From contig CAYNHZ010000001.1 of assembly GCA_964397445.1 (NCBI GenBank), positions 434,001-498,000 on the forward strand: a stretch of DNA of 64,000 nt, read 5' to 3'. Position numbers and translations under genes: made by a program. Positions within the stretch are counted from its first letter, which is position 1, and each line of letters starts with the position of its first letter. Below are positions 44,200 to 53,570 of this stretch, piece by piece. Under the pieces are notes generated by a model, which saw only the letters and a list, made by a program, of their open reading frames with translations, ran no database searches and was not told where the DNA came from. This DNA is from CAYNHZ01 sp964397445. Lineage in GTDB: Bacteria; Bacteroidota; Bacteroidia; Bacteroidales; UBA932.

Positions 44200-44269
44200 A
44201 ATATGGTAGTTTTATTTCTTCTTGCAAGTTAAATATATTTTTTAAAAAATCATAAAACTTTATTATTGT

Positions 44270-44277
44270 TAAATTTG
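44270..44277 (+). promoter_or_regulatory. -7 element of the hexosaminidase operon
   Basis: TAAATTTG, an exact TAnnTTTG match, 15 nt before ATG 44293. It overlaps the longer reading frame starting at 44266, which supports the later start. Confidence 0.6.
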
Positions 44278-44292
44278 CAAAAAATCCATACT

Positions 44293-46662
44293 ATGTTAAA
44301 AAAATCAATCTTCCTCTTCACCATCATTTTATCTCCCCTTTTAATTTCAAATTGTTCAAGTGACGAAAACAATGATAAAATAACTAATATTATTCCCAAA
44401 CCATTAAATGTTAAGTCGATAACAAAAGACGGGTTCTTAATCACCTCAAAGTGTGTTTTTATAGTTGATTGTGAGCAGTCCAAGCAAATTGCCGAATTTT
44501 TCTCTTCAAAGATAGAGAATGTGACAGGATATAGGCTTGAAATTGTCAATGATGGAAAGATGGTAGAAAACATTAATCACATACGAATGAGGATTCTAAA
44601 TGGATATGACCTCGGAGAGGAGGGATATAGATTGAATGTCTCAAATAATAGAGTGGAGATTGAATCTGGAGGAGCAGCAGGTATTTTCTATGCAATGCAA
44701 TCTTTTTTTCAACTTCTTCCCCCTGCCATTGAGGGTCAAACGGTGGTGAAGGATTTGAAATTATTTGCTCAGGGGGTATCGATAGAGGATCGTCCGAGAT
44801 TGGGTTACAGAGGTTTTATGATAGATGTAAGCCGTCATTTCAGATCTGTGGATTTTATAAAGAAACAGTTGGATGTGATGTCACTCTTCAAATTAAACAC
44901 CCTTCATCTTCACTTGACAGATGATCAAGGGTGGAGAATGGAGATTAAGAAATATCCACTCCTTACAGAGGTTGGTGGAAGCAGGATCGAAGGTGAGGGG
45001 GTTGAGCATAAAGGTTTTTACACACAAGAGGAACTTAAAGAGATAGTTGCGTATGCTGCAAAGCGTTTTATAACAGTTATACCTGAGCTTGAGGTTCCGG
45101 GACACGAACTTGCTGCAATATCTGCCTATCCGGATCTTTCTTGCAGTAAAAAGTCTATCACGCCCCGTATCATTTGGGGAGTTGAAGATATTGTTATGTG
45201 TCCTGGTCAAGATAAAATGTTTCTTTTTTTAGAGGATGTTATTAAGGAGATGGTGCAGATATTTCCAAGTGAATATTATCATATCGGGGGGGATGAGTCC
45301 CCAAGGGTGTATTGGAGAGAGTGTCCCCTTTGTCAGAAGAGGATAAAAGATGAGGGGTTGGACAAGGGAGATGAAAGGTTTACTCCAGAAGATCGTCTTC
45401 AAAGTTATGTTGTGGGGAGAGTAGAGGGTATTTTGGCAAAATATGGAAAGAAGATTATAGGATGGGATGAGATATTGGAGGGGGAGATAGCACCCACAGC
45501 AACTATAATGTCGTGGAGGGGAGAAGAGGGGGGTATAGAGGCAGCTTGTAAGAATCATAATGTGATAATGACTCCCTCAAGCGAAGGGTTGTATATCAAT
45601 TTCTATCAGGGAGACAACAAGATAGAACCGGTAGCACAGGGGGGATATTCCACACTTGAGACAGTCTATTCGTATAATCCAGTCCCTGACACACTTGTAA
45701 ATTTGGGGAAGGACAAACATATTATCGGTGTTCAGGCCAATTGTTGGGCAGAATATCTTTACTCTTCCGAGATTGCGGAATATAGAATATATCCAAGGTT
45801 GTTGGCTTTAGCCGAGGTTGGTTGGAGTATGACAGAAAACAAAAACTTTACAGATTTTTGTAGAAGGCTTGATAATGACGCATCAGTCAGACTTGATTAT
45901 CACAATATCAATTATCATATTCCTATGCCTGAACAACCTTTTGGCTCTTGCAATTATGTAACTTTTACCGATAAGGCTGTTATGGAGTTTAATACAACAA
46001 GGAAGATGAAAATGGTTTACACTTTGGACGGCACAGATCCGAATGTGAATTCAACCCTCTATGAGAGCCCCCTTGAAATAGATAAATCCTCTATTTTAAA
46101 AATTGCTTCGTTGCTTCCGTCCGGGAAAACAAGTTTAGTCAGGACAATAGAGGTGATTAAGCAACCTTTATCAGCCCCCTCTTTTACAGATACTTCTGCT
46201 ATGGTGCGCGGGCTCAATATGAGCTATACCCAAGGGATGTTCCTAAATATCAGCCAACTTAATGAGCATAAGAGGGTATGGAAAGAGATGATAATAGATA
46301 ATCTTACCAAGATCACCTCTTTGGTAAAGGTTGACGAACAGTCTCGAGATATAAAGCAGTATGCTGCTATTGCAAAAGGGTACATCTATATTCCAAGTGA
46401 TGGGGTTTACTATTTCTCTTCAAATAACAATGAGGTTTGGATTAATGGGAAGTTGTTGATAGACAATAATAATCAGGTTAAACGTTTTTCTACAGAAGAT
46501 GCGTCTGTTGCCCTTGCACAAGGTCTTCATCATATAGAGGTTGTATTTCTTGGTCATATCATTGGCGGATGGCCTTCAAATTGGGATTCCGGCGATGTTA
46601 AGATGAGAAAGGGGGGTCAACCAGATTTTGTATCAGTTGATTGTTTTCGTATAAATAAATGA
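44293..46662 (+). CDS. GH20 beta-N-acetylhexosaminidase lipoprotein
   Basis: 789 residues. The signal peptide ends LISNC (lipobox-like). A GH20b N-terminal domain (about 35-160) is followed by the TIM barrel: GYRGFMIDVSRHFRS, LHLHLTDDQGWRMEIK, and the catalytic pair Asp334-Glu335 in HIGGDESPRVYW. The C-terminal quarter contains a chitobiase-like domain (LDGTDPNVNSTLYESP) and a PA14-like segment (KGYIYIPSDGVYYFSS, EVWINGKLLIDNN). It removes terminal beta-GlcNAc or GalNAc by substrate-assisted catalysis at the cell surface or in the periplasm. The next gene starts 1 nt after its stop. Confidence 0.92.
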   Translation: MLKKSIFLFTIILSPLLISNCSSDENNDKITNIIPKPLNVKSITKDGFLITSKCVFIVDCEQSKQIAEFFSSKIENVTGYRLEIVNDGKMVENINHIRMRILNGYDLGEEGYRLNVSNNRVEIESGGAAGIFYAMQSFFQLLPPAIEGQTVVKDLKLFAQGVSIEDRPRLGYRGFMIDVSRHFRSVDFIKKQLDVMSLFKLNTLHLHLTDDQGWRMEIKKYPLLTEVGGSRIEGEGVEHKGFYTQEELKEIVAYAAKRFITVIPELEVPGHELAAISAYPDLSCSKKSITPRIIWGVEDIVMCPGQDKMFLFLEDVIKEMVQIFPSEYYHIGGDESPRVYWRECPLCQKRIKDEGLDKGDERFTPEDRLQSYVVGRVEGILAKYGKKIIGWDEILEGEIAPTATIMSWRGEEGGIEAACKNHNVIMTPSSEGLYINFYQGDNKIEPVAQGGYSTLETVYSYNPVPDTLVNLGKDKHIIGVQANCWAEYLYSSEIAEYRIYPRLLALAEVGWSMTENKNFTDFCRRLDNDASVRLDYHNINYHIPMPEQPFGSCNYVTFTDKAVMEFNTTRKMKMVYTLDGTDPNVNSTLYESPLEIDKSSILKIASLLPSGKTSLVRTIEVIKQPLSAPSFTDTSAMVRGLNMSYTQGMFLNISQLNEHKRVWKEMIIDNLTKITSLVKVDEQSRDIKQYAAIAKGYIYIPSDGVYYFSSNNNEVWINGKLLIDNNNQVKRFSTEDASVALAQGLHHIEVVFLGHIIGGWPSNWDSGDVKMRKGGQPDFVSVDCFRINK

Positions 46663-46663
46663 T

Positions 46664-49486
46664 ATGGTGAAATTTAAGATATTTGTTTTAATCATATTTC
46701 TTTTCAGCCCTTTGTGGAGTTTCTCTCAGTCACAATCAACTCTTTGGTCGGGGTTGAGTGAGAGGCAGGCTGTGATGCCAATCGGAAACACACCTGCTCA
46801 GTCTGTTGTTGAGATGCCATATAAAGAGATCCCTGCCCGGATGGATGAGGTCTGGAGGGTTGGAGATTGTGGGGAGTGGATATTGTCTCAGGGATGGACA
46901 ATGCAAAGGAATTGGTTTAGTAAAAAATATAATGCAATTGTGCCGGGAACGGTCCTCACTACACTGATCTCCCAAGGGGTCTATCCCGATCCCTATTATG
47001 GATTGAACAATCTTGCCATTCCAGATTCGTTGAGTAAATTGGATTGGTGGTTTACATTTCCTATGGAATATCAATCAGATATAGATGGAAATCTCAAATA
47101 TTATCTATCGTTTGATGGGATAAATTATCGTTCAGAGATATTTTTTAATGAGCACTATGCGGGGGGGACTGAGGGGGCTTTTGAGAGGGGTTATTTTGAT
47201 ATAAGCCATTTGATGAGGAGGGGGGTAAATATGATTGCGGTACATATTTTTCCTCCGGACAATCCCGGTATTCCCCACGAACAGACTATAATAGAGGGGC
47301 AAGGCCTTAACGGAGGGTCACTTAGCCTTGACGGGCCGACTTTTATTGCCTCAATGGGGTGGGATTGGATGCCTGCGATCAGAGATAGAAATATGGGTAT
47401 TTGGCAAAATGTTAAGTTTTTGGTCAAGGGAAAGGTGAGTATTGAGGATCCGTATATCACAACATCTCTTAATCTTCCAGACACTACGATTGCTGAGATC
47501 TATTTTAAGGCAAAAGTGAAAAACAATGGTAAGGAGGGTGTTAAGGGGAGTTTAGTTGCAAAAATCGATGGGTTACCACGGATAAGTCAAAAATTTTCTC
47601 TATCGGAAGGGGAGACCAAAGAGCTCTCTTTCACCCCTTCAACTTTTGATTGTCTCAGACTTAAAAATCCGAAATTATGGTGGCCTAACGGATATGGGAG
47701 GGCAGATTTGTATGGGATAAAATATTATGTAATTATTGATAATGAAGGGGAAAACTATGATAGTCATACTATTTCAGATGAAGACTCTATCCGCTTCGGA
47801 ATAAGGGAGTTTTCATATGAGATGATGGTAAATAGTGAGGAGATGGGTAATATCCGTATTCTATACACCCCTACGAAGAGTTATGTAGGCAGGAAAGATG
47901 ATTCTTCACCCATTTTACCTCCATTTGATAATGTGAATAGGGTGTTATTCGATAGGGAGAAAAATATCTATATCCCAAAGGTAAAGGGGAATATTTACCC
48001 CATATTACCATTCGATGATCCGATCGGGGTAAATTTGGCAATAAGGGTAAATGGTGTGAGAATTTTTTGCAGAGGGGGAAATTGGGGGATGGATGATGCC
48101 TTGAAACGTTCTGATAGGGGGCGATTGGAACCCTATTTCGGATTACACCGAGATGCCAATTTTAACATTATCCGAAATTGGACCGGGGAGTCCTCGAGCG
48201 AGACATTCTACAAACTTTGTGATGAATATGGTATGTTGGTCTGGAATGATTTCTGGATCACTGGGGAGGATACGGTTGAGCCTGATGATTTTCATCTCTT
48301 TTTGAGAAATGTAAAAGGGTGTGTAAAAAGGTTTAGGAACCACCCATCGATCGTCATTTGGTGTCCGAGAAATGAGGGGTTTGCTCCTGTTGAACTTGAA
48401 AGGGGAATATCCAAGATTGTTGCAGAGGAGGATCCTTGCAAACATTATCATGGGCAGTCACGATTTCTCAATATGGGGGGGAGTGGCCCTTGGAATTTCT
48501 TTGATGATAATTCTTACTACTTTACCGAGAGGGCAGATGGTTTTAATACAGAAATGGGATCTTTTTCAATACCAACTCCTGGGACAATAAGAAAATTTAT
48601 TCCAAATGGGGATTTATGGCCTATAAACGATGTGTGGGCTTATCACGATTTGCACCATACAACACAAAACTTTAGTGGATTTATGGAGAGAGTAGGTGGG
48701 TCGGGGGATATTGATTCTATGGAGGAGTTTTCTGATAGGGCACAAAGAGTGTGTTATGATTCGTGGAGGGCTATGATTGAGGGGTGGAATAGTAGGATGT
48801 GGAACAATACTACGGGGCTTATTTTATGGATGTCTCACCCGGCTTGGCCGAGTATGATATGGCAAACTTATACATACGATTATCAGACACCTGCTTCATA
48901 TTTTGGGGCAAAGAAAGGGTGTGAACCGATACATATTCAGATGAATCTACCTACTGATGAGATAGTTGCTATTAATACTACTATTGATAGATACCTAAGA
49001 GCAAAAGTAGAAGTAACCTATTTTGATATGTCGGGGAGGCGATTTTATAGGGAGTCAAGGGGTGTGGAGTTGTCTCCAAATTCCCTTACAAAGTGTTTTA
49101 TCCCAAATATAAATGTTGAAGTTCCCGATAATTATTTGATAAGACTTGAGTTGAGGGATGATTCCGGAAAAATAATCTCCATCAACGATTATATTCGAGG
49201 TGGATTAAAAAAAGGGGGGTGTGAAAATGCTGGACCCTCTATTAAATTGAGGCGTGTTTCCGATTTGAAATATGAGGTCTCAATACAGAATGGGGGTAAA
49301 AATCCGATTTTCGGCATTAAATTGGATGCCATTGACCTATCTACCGGTGAGATTGTCCTTCCATCTTATTTTTCAGATGGATACTTTAATCTTGTCGGAG
49401 GAGAAAAGAGGGTCATAAAATTGCAACTTCCCGATGGTTATTATGGTGGAGATATTAAGGTTATTGCGACAATAGTTTATAAATAA
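46664..49486 (+). CDS. GH2 family beta-mannosidase / exo-glucosaminidase-like enzyme
   Basis: 940 residues with a signal peptide (IFVLIIFLFSPLWSFSQ). Unlike LacZ, it has the CsxA/EBM subgroup layout: KYNAIVPGTVLTTLISQGVYPDPYYGLN at the start of the sugar-binding domain, GVRIFCRGGNWGMDD, acid/base Glu571 in IWCPRNEGF, and nucleophile Glu630 in GFNTEMGSFSIP. This subgroup contains exo-beta-glucosaminidases and plant mannosylglycoprotein endo-beta-mannosidase, which acts on the N-glycan core. The substrate cannot be fixed by eye. The 1-nt spacing from the hexosaminidase gene shows operon coupling. Confidence 0.85.
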   Translation: MVKFKIFVLIIFLFSPLWSFSQSQSTLWSGLSERQAVMPIGNTPAQSVVEMPYKEIPARMDEVWRVGDCGEWILSQGWTMQRNWFSKKYNAIVPGTVLTTLISQGVYPDPYYGLNNLAIPDSLSKLDWWFTFPMEYQSDIDGNLKYYLSFDGINYRSEIFFNEHYAGGTEGAFERGYFDISHLMRRGVNMIAVHIFPPDNPGIPHEQTIIEGQGLNGGSLSLDGPTFIASMGWDWMPAIRDRNMGIWQNVKFLVKGKVSIEDPYITTSLNLPDTTIAEIYFKAKVKNNGKEGVKGSLVAKIDGLPRISQKFSLSEGETKELSFTPSTFDCLRLKNPKLWWPNGYGRADLYGIKYYVIIDNEGENYDSHTISDEDSIRFGIREFSYEMMVNSEEMGNIRILYTPTKSYVGRKDDSSPILPPFDNVNRVLFDREKNIYIPKVKGNIYPILPFDDPIGVNLAIRVNGVRIFCRGGNWGMDDALKRSDRGRLEPYFGLHRDANFNIIRNWTGESSSETFYKLCDEYGMLVWNDFWITGEDTVEPDDFHLFLRNVKGCVKRFRNHPSIVIWCPRNEGFAPVELERGISKIVAEEDPCKHYHGQSRFLNMGGSGPWNFFDDNSYYFTERADGFNTEMGSFSIPTPGTIRKFIPNGDLWPINDVWAYHDLHHTTQNFSGFMERVGGSGDIDSMEEFSDRAQRVCYDSWRAMIEGWNSRMWNNTTGLILWMSHPAWPSMIWQTYTYDYQTPASYFGAKKGCEPIHIQMNLPTDEIVAINTTIDRYLRAKVEVTYFDMSGRRFYRESRGVELSPNSLTKCFIPNINVEVPDNYLIRLELRDDSGKIISINDYIRGGLKKGGCENAGPSIKLRRVSDLKYEVSIQNGGKNPIFGIKLDAIDLSTGEIVLPSYFSDGYFNLVGGEKRVIKLQLPDGYYGGDIKVIATIVYK

Positions 49487-49500
49487 TTAAAAGAAATAGT

Positions 49501-51393
49501 ATGGAAAGTAAATACTCTTTGAAAGGTGATGGGGGGTTAATAGATAATGGTGTTCCAAATGATATTTTACATCGTTGCGAATTGATCAATACAAAAGTGT
49601 ATCCTAATGAATATGCTGCTATAAAGTATGTTGCAGATCTCGTTACAGACGCGATCAATACCCATTCCTCTGAAAACGGGCTCTTTACCCTTGGCCTTAC
49701 GACCGGTAACACCCCTATTGGCCTTTATAGGGAGCTTGTGAGTAGATATAATGAGGGAAAGGTGTCGTTTAAAGGGGTTAGGGTTTTTAGTATTGATGAG
49801 TTCTATCCCATTGAAAAAGGAAATATTCATAGCAGAAATTATAAGATTCATGAAGATTTTCTCAATTTCATAGATATTCTTCCGGAGAACATCCATATTC
49901 TTGACGGAACTGTTCCAATTGATAGTATCTCTGATTATTGTCTTGAATATGATAATCTTGTCGGCAATGTGGATTTTATGATTCTTGGTGTTGGACCTCA
50001 GGGGCAGGTAGGATTTAATGATGTGGCTTCCAATCCAAAAATGAAAACACGCCTTGTTCAGCTCACTTATAAAGCCCGTATTTTTCAATCAAGTAGATTT
50101 AATAATCCCGACTCTGTTCCGAAAATGGCAATTACAATGGGTTTAGGGACAATTATGCGCTCTAAAAAGATTGTTATTATGGCTTGGGGAGAGGAGAAGG
50201 CAGCTGTTATCAGAAAGATTGTTGAAGAGGGAATCTCTGAGTTGGTTCCTGCATCTTATCTTCAAAATCACCCTGATATTCAGGTTGTTGTGGATAAAAA
50301 TGGGGGACAGATGCTTACAATTGAGAAGACTCCTTGGCTTGTAGGACATTGTCTATGGACAAGAAAGTTTATAAGGAGAGCGGTAATTTGGCTTTGCGAT
50401 GTAGTAAACAAACCCATTCTCGAATTGACTTATGAAGATTATATTGAGAATTATCTCGGTGAATTAGTGGAGTTTGTGGGCTCCTATGATAAAGTCAATA
50501 TTGATGTTTTCAACGATATACAACATACAATTACAGGGTGGCCGGGTGGCAAACCCAATGCTGATGATTCTCTTCGACCTGTCCCTGCAACCCCTTTTCC
50601 TAAGAGGGTCTTGATATTTTCACCCCACCCCGATGATGATGTTATCTCTATGGGGGGGACTTTCCACAGACTCATTGTTAATGGTCACGATGTTCACGTA
50701 GCTTACCAAACATCGGGAAATGTAGCGGTCAGTGATGATAATGTGTTACAAAACATTGATACTGCTAAGGAGATGGGTTTGATTTGGGCAAAATCAAAAG
50801 ATGAGCCGGAAGAAACTAAACTTAGAGATATTAAATCGGGAATTAGGAGAGCAGAGGCAAAAGCAGCTGTCAGGGTGTTGGGCCTTAATGACCACACAAA
50901 TGTTCACTTTTTAAATCTCCCTTTTTATGAAACAGGCTGCATTAAAAAGCGGGATATCTCGGATGAAGACATAGAGATAACAGTTAGATTATTGAGGAAG
51001 CTCAAGCCCGATCAAATATATGCAGCCGGAGATTTTTCAGATCCGCACGGGACCCATAGAATATGTATTGAAGTTATACTTAGTGCTATGGAGAGGGTTT
51101 CAAATGATGATTGGGTTAAAAATTGTGTGATATGGCTCTATCGAGGAGCTTGGCAGGAGTGGGATTTCGGTGTCGTGGATATGGCTGTTCCTTTGAGTCC
51201 TGATGAGATGATAAAGAAGCGACATTCTATTTTTAAGCATCTGTCTCAGAAAGACATAATGCCATTTCCAGGTGCAGATACAAGGGAGTTCTGGCAAAGG
51301 GCAGAGGAGAGAACGCAAAATACCGCAAAATCTCTTAATAAACTCGGCCTTGCTAAATACCAGGCAATGGAATTATTTGTGAGGTTGAATTAA
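49501..51393 (+). CDS. NagB-like isomerase domain fused to PIG-L deacetylase; NagB site altered
   Basis: 630 residues. Residues 1-300 are a glucosamine-6-phosphate deaminase (NagB) domain with TTGNTPIGLYRELV and FSIDEFYP (Asp99). Residues of about 365-620 are a PIG-L/LmbE-type zinc deacetylase with SPHPDDDVISMGG (376-380) and DPHGTHR. The fusion itself is known in Bacteroides. What is odd is the NagB catalytic loop: where E. coli has D141, H143 and E148 (NDGHIAFNE), this protein reads PQGQVGFND, so Gln167, Gln169 and Asp174 replace all three. The deaminase half may be inactive, regulatory or specific for another sugar phosphate. It lies 14 nt after the GH2 gene in the same operon. Confidence 0.85.
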   Translation: MESKYSLKGDGGLIDNGVPNDILHRCELINTKVYPNEYAAIKYVADLVTDAINTHSSENGLFTLGLTTGNTPIGLYRELVSRYNEGKVSFKGVRVFSIDEFYPIEKGNIHSRNYKIHEDFLNFIDILPENIHILDGTVPIDSISDYCLEYDNLVGNVDFMILGVGPQGQVGFNDVASNPKMKTRLVQLTYKARIFQSSRFNNPDSVPKMAITMGLGTIMRSKKIVIMAWGEEKAAVIRKIVEEGISELVPASYLQNHPDIQVVVDKNGGQMLTIEKTPWLVGHCLWTRKFIRRAVIWLCDVVNKPILELTYEDYIENYLGELVEFVGSYDKVNIDVFNDIQHTITGWPGGKPNADDSLRPVPATPFPKRVLIFSPHPDDDVISMGGTFHRLIVNGHDVHVAYQTSGNVAVSDDNVLQNIDTAKEMGLIWAKSKDEPEETKLRDIKSGIRRAEAKAAVRVLGLNDHTNVHFLNLPFYETGCIKKRDISDEDIEITVRLLRKLKPDQIYAAGDFSDPHGTHRICIEVILSAMERVSNDDWVKNCVIWLYRGAWQEWDFGVVDMAVPLSPDEMIKKRHSIFKHLSQKDIMPFPGADTREFWQRAEERTQNTAKSLNKLGLAKYQAMELFVRLN

Positions 51394-51430
51394 ACTTATT
51401 GATACATTTGTGTCCTAAAATAGATATAAA

Positions 51431-52006
51431 ATGGCATTATCGGAAATCAAACTACCCAAGCCAGAAACAACAGGTGGACTGCCGTTGATGGAGGCGATTA
51501 GTAAACGAATATCAACTCGGGAGTTTAGCGATAAAGAGATTGATAATCAGCTCCTTTCAAATCTCTTATGGGCTACTTACGGATATAATAGGGAGAAAAA
51601 AAGGTGTGCACCCTCTTCTCACAATCGTCAAGATATTGATATTTATCTAACTATGAGAAGAGGTACTTTTCTGTGGAACCCTTTAGAAAATAGCCTTGTT
51701 CCTATAAATGACAAAGATTTGCGTGCAGAGACATCTCTTCAGGACTTCCCTGCTTATGCCCCTGTGAATATAGTTTTTGTCTCTGAAACTTCCCGTATCA
51801 AAGGGAAAGATGAAAGGGGAATAGTTGAGGCAATTTTTGCAAATACAGGCTATATTTCTGAAAATCTCTACCTTTTTTGTGCCTCTTTTGGCTTAGTAAC
51901 AGTGGCCAGAGCTATGGTGGATAGGGAGAAATTAGCTAAATCACTCGATCTCTCTCCATCTCAGATCATTACCTTAGCTCAAACTGTCGGATGGCCTGCC
52001 ATTTAA
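51431..52006 (+). CDS. Nitroreductase family (SagB/NfnB-type) protein
   Basis: 191 residues. FMN-binding hallmarks: AISKRISTREFSDKEI near the start, LLWATYGYNR, a polar APSSHNRQDI loop and the C-terminal GLVTVARAMVD with IITLAQTVGWP. It would use NAD(P)H and FMN to reduce an unsaturated or nitro-type substrate in the cytosol. It is 37 nt after the NagB-PIG-L gene and could be read through from that operon. The substrate is unknown. Confidence 0.85.
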   Translation: MALSEIKLPKPETTGGLPLMEAISKRISTREFSDKEIDNQLLSNLLWATYGYNREKKRCAPSSHNRQDIDIYLTMRRGTFLWNPLENSLVPINDKDLRAETSLQDFPAYAPVNIVFVSETSRIKGKDERGIVEAIFANTGYISENLYLFCASFGLVTVARAMVDREKLAKSLDLSPSQIITLAQTVGWPAI

Positions 52007-52039
52007 TGAAAGTAATTCGGTTTTAAACAATATATGTAA

Positions 52040-52507
52040 ATGAAAAAAATTAAATTATTCTTAACTATTACATTTTTTGCAATAACTCTCTCTTCTTGTT
52101 TAGATGATAACTCAAAACAGACAGTCTCTTTCAATCTCTCTTTTACTCCAAGTGAGGAGATGTTGAAGGTTGCAGATGTTTCGATTTTTATTAAATCTCC
52201 GGACGGAACCGAGAAAACAATCCCTTTCCCGGGTAAAATATGGAATCTCTCTCTCACAAATATTAAACTTCCCTGTTTACTCGTTTATCAGGTGAAAATA
52301 GCAATGAAAAGTGGTGTTGTTCTTGATCAGTCGAGTTATGATATGGGATATACCTACAAAAATCAATTTCAAATACTCACCTCAAATGGTGGAGTTGTTA
52401 CCAGTGATAGCAGTGAGGGGGAAGAGAGTTATACAATTCCTAAAGAGAATTTAGAAAAATACATCAAAGGTAATCCAATCGTATTTACTTATTCAAAAGG
52501 CTATTAA
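52040..52507 (+). CDS. Small lipoprotein of unknown function
   Basis: 155 residues with a lipoprotein signal (LFLTITFFAITLSSC, lipid Cys near residue 20). The mature part is beta-rich: VSFNLSFTPS, a segment IFIKSPDGTEKTIPF, then a Ser/Glu-rich linker. It has the feel of a small immunoglobulin-like fold, but I do not recognise a family. It is followed by a convergent LruC lipoprotein gene. Confidence 0.6.
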   Translation: MKKIKLFLTITFFAITLSSCLDDNSKQTVSFNLSFTPSEEMLKVADVSIFIKSPDGTEKTIPFPGKIWNLSLTNIKLPCLLVYQVKIAMKSGVVLDQSSYDMGYTYKNQFQILTSNGGVVTSDSSEGEESYTIPKENLEKYIKGNPIVFTYSKGY

Positions 52508-52533
52508 TACTATAAAAGTGCTTCTTTTGTAGC

Positions 52534-53535
52534 TTAAAGCAATTTAGTACCGGATGGAAAGTAGTAAACCCTTGTAGGTCCTACGTCTGATCGGTCGAAT
52601 TTGTATGTATCTGGATCAATGGTTGTTCCACTATTAGGGGTTGAAAAATCACAATTCTGGGTAGAGCCTTCCACCCATCCTTTAAACCCAGGATATGCTT
52701 GCTCGATATTTATCCCCTCAAATGGATATGCAAACCAATTGGTTCCAATGTTAGGATTACGTTCGTCTTGGTAATATGAATTTCCTGTGTCGGTTATAAT
52801 CAGACCGTATGGGCGACCATTTTTATCAAGACATCCATATTTGTCGTTAACTGAAAAGAGCTTCAATCCAGAATCTACAACTATGTACCAAATAACGCTG
52901 ATTTCAGAGCTTATAGTAGTTCCGATATCTTCAATTACCTTGTGGAATTTGAAATAGTTTGTATGGAAATTTGGGATGGTAGCTGTATTTATAAAATTCT
53001 CTTTACCATCAAACAAAGTGGTTCTACAATTACTGCAAGCAACATCTTCAAACTTCAATTCGTTATTTACAAAGATTTTATAACATAATGCGATATTTTT
53101 AGTACTCCCAAGTGCAATCGGATGTACCCCTATTCCGAATCTACTCCCTTTCATCTGGTATGAGCAGTGAATAACGATATCATTATAGTCGTAATCTCCG
53201 CTTGGACTATCTTCAAATGCTATTGTTTGCCATTTTTTCATTGTACCTGCAAGGGGATCAGTTCCCTCAACATAGCTGATATTGAGTTGAGATTCTCCAC
53301 TTTTTAATTTGGTTATCCCTTTTGGAACCAAAATAGAGGTCTCTTTATTTGTAATACAAAGAGTGTCGCTGCCTATAGTAACATAGGTAGTAAATCCATC
53401 TTTTACAGGGACATTGAATGTTTCAGAGGTGGTTAGCCGTTTGATAGTTATAGGGTCATCAGGATTTGTCTCCGGTATATTTCTATTGCAAGCTATAGCA
53501 ACAAATAATAAAGAGATAATAAGTAATCGTTTCAT
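52534..53535 (-). CDS. LruC-domain lipoprotein (DUF4842-like)
   Basis: 333 residues. The signal RLLIISLLFVAIAC predicts lipidation at Cys16. The central motif FEDSPSGDYDYNDIVIH is the calcium-binding-like DxDYND signature of LruC/DUF4842 domains. Later parts contain GIGVHPIAL and YPFEGINIEQAYPGFKGWVEG, also usual for the family. It is a surface or periplasmic protein without a proven function. Two other reverse-strand exported-protein genes lie upstream (53571 and 54242), so the three may be transcribed together. Confidence 0.78.
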   Translation of the reverse strand: MKRLLIISLLFVAIACNRNIPETNPDDPITIKRLTTSETFNVPVKDGFTTYVTIGSDTLCITNKETSILVPKGITKLKSGESQLNISYVEGTDPLAGTMKKWQTIAFEDSPSGDYDYNDIVIHCSYQMKGSRFGIGVHPIALGSTKNIALCYKIFVNNELKFEDVACSNCRTTLFDGKENFINTATIPNFHTNYFKFHKVIEDIGTTISSEISVIWYIVVDSGLKLFSVNDKYGCLDKNGRPYGLIITDTGNSYYQDERNPNIGTNWFAYPFEGINIEQAYPGFKGWVEGSTQNCDFSTPNSGTTIDPDTYKFDRSDVGPTRVYYFPSGTKLL

Positions 53536-53570
53536 AATATATTATAGTTAAATCAAATTGTTATACTGTA

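Noticed and set aside
39921..51393. Polysaccharide utilisation locus of the SusC/SusD type
   Set aside because: No SusC-like receptor, SusD-like lipoprotein or SusR/HTCS regulator is present; the TonB receptor at 13133 is far away and of the short, non-SusC type.
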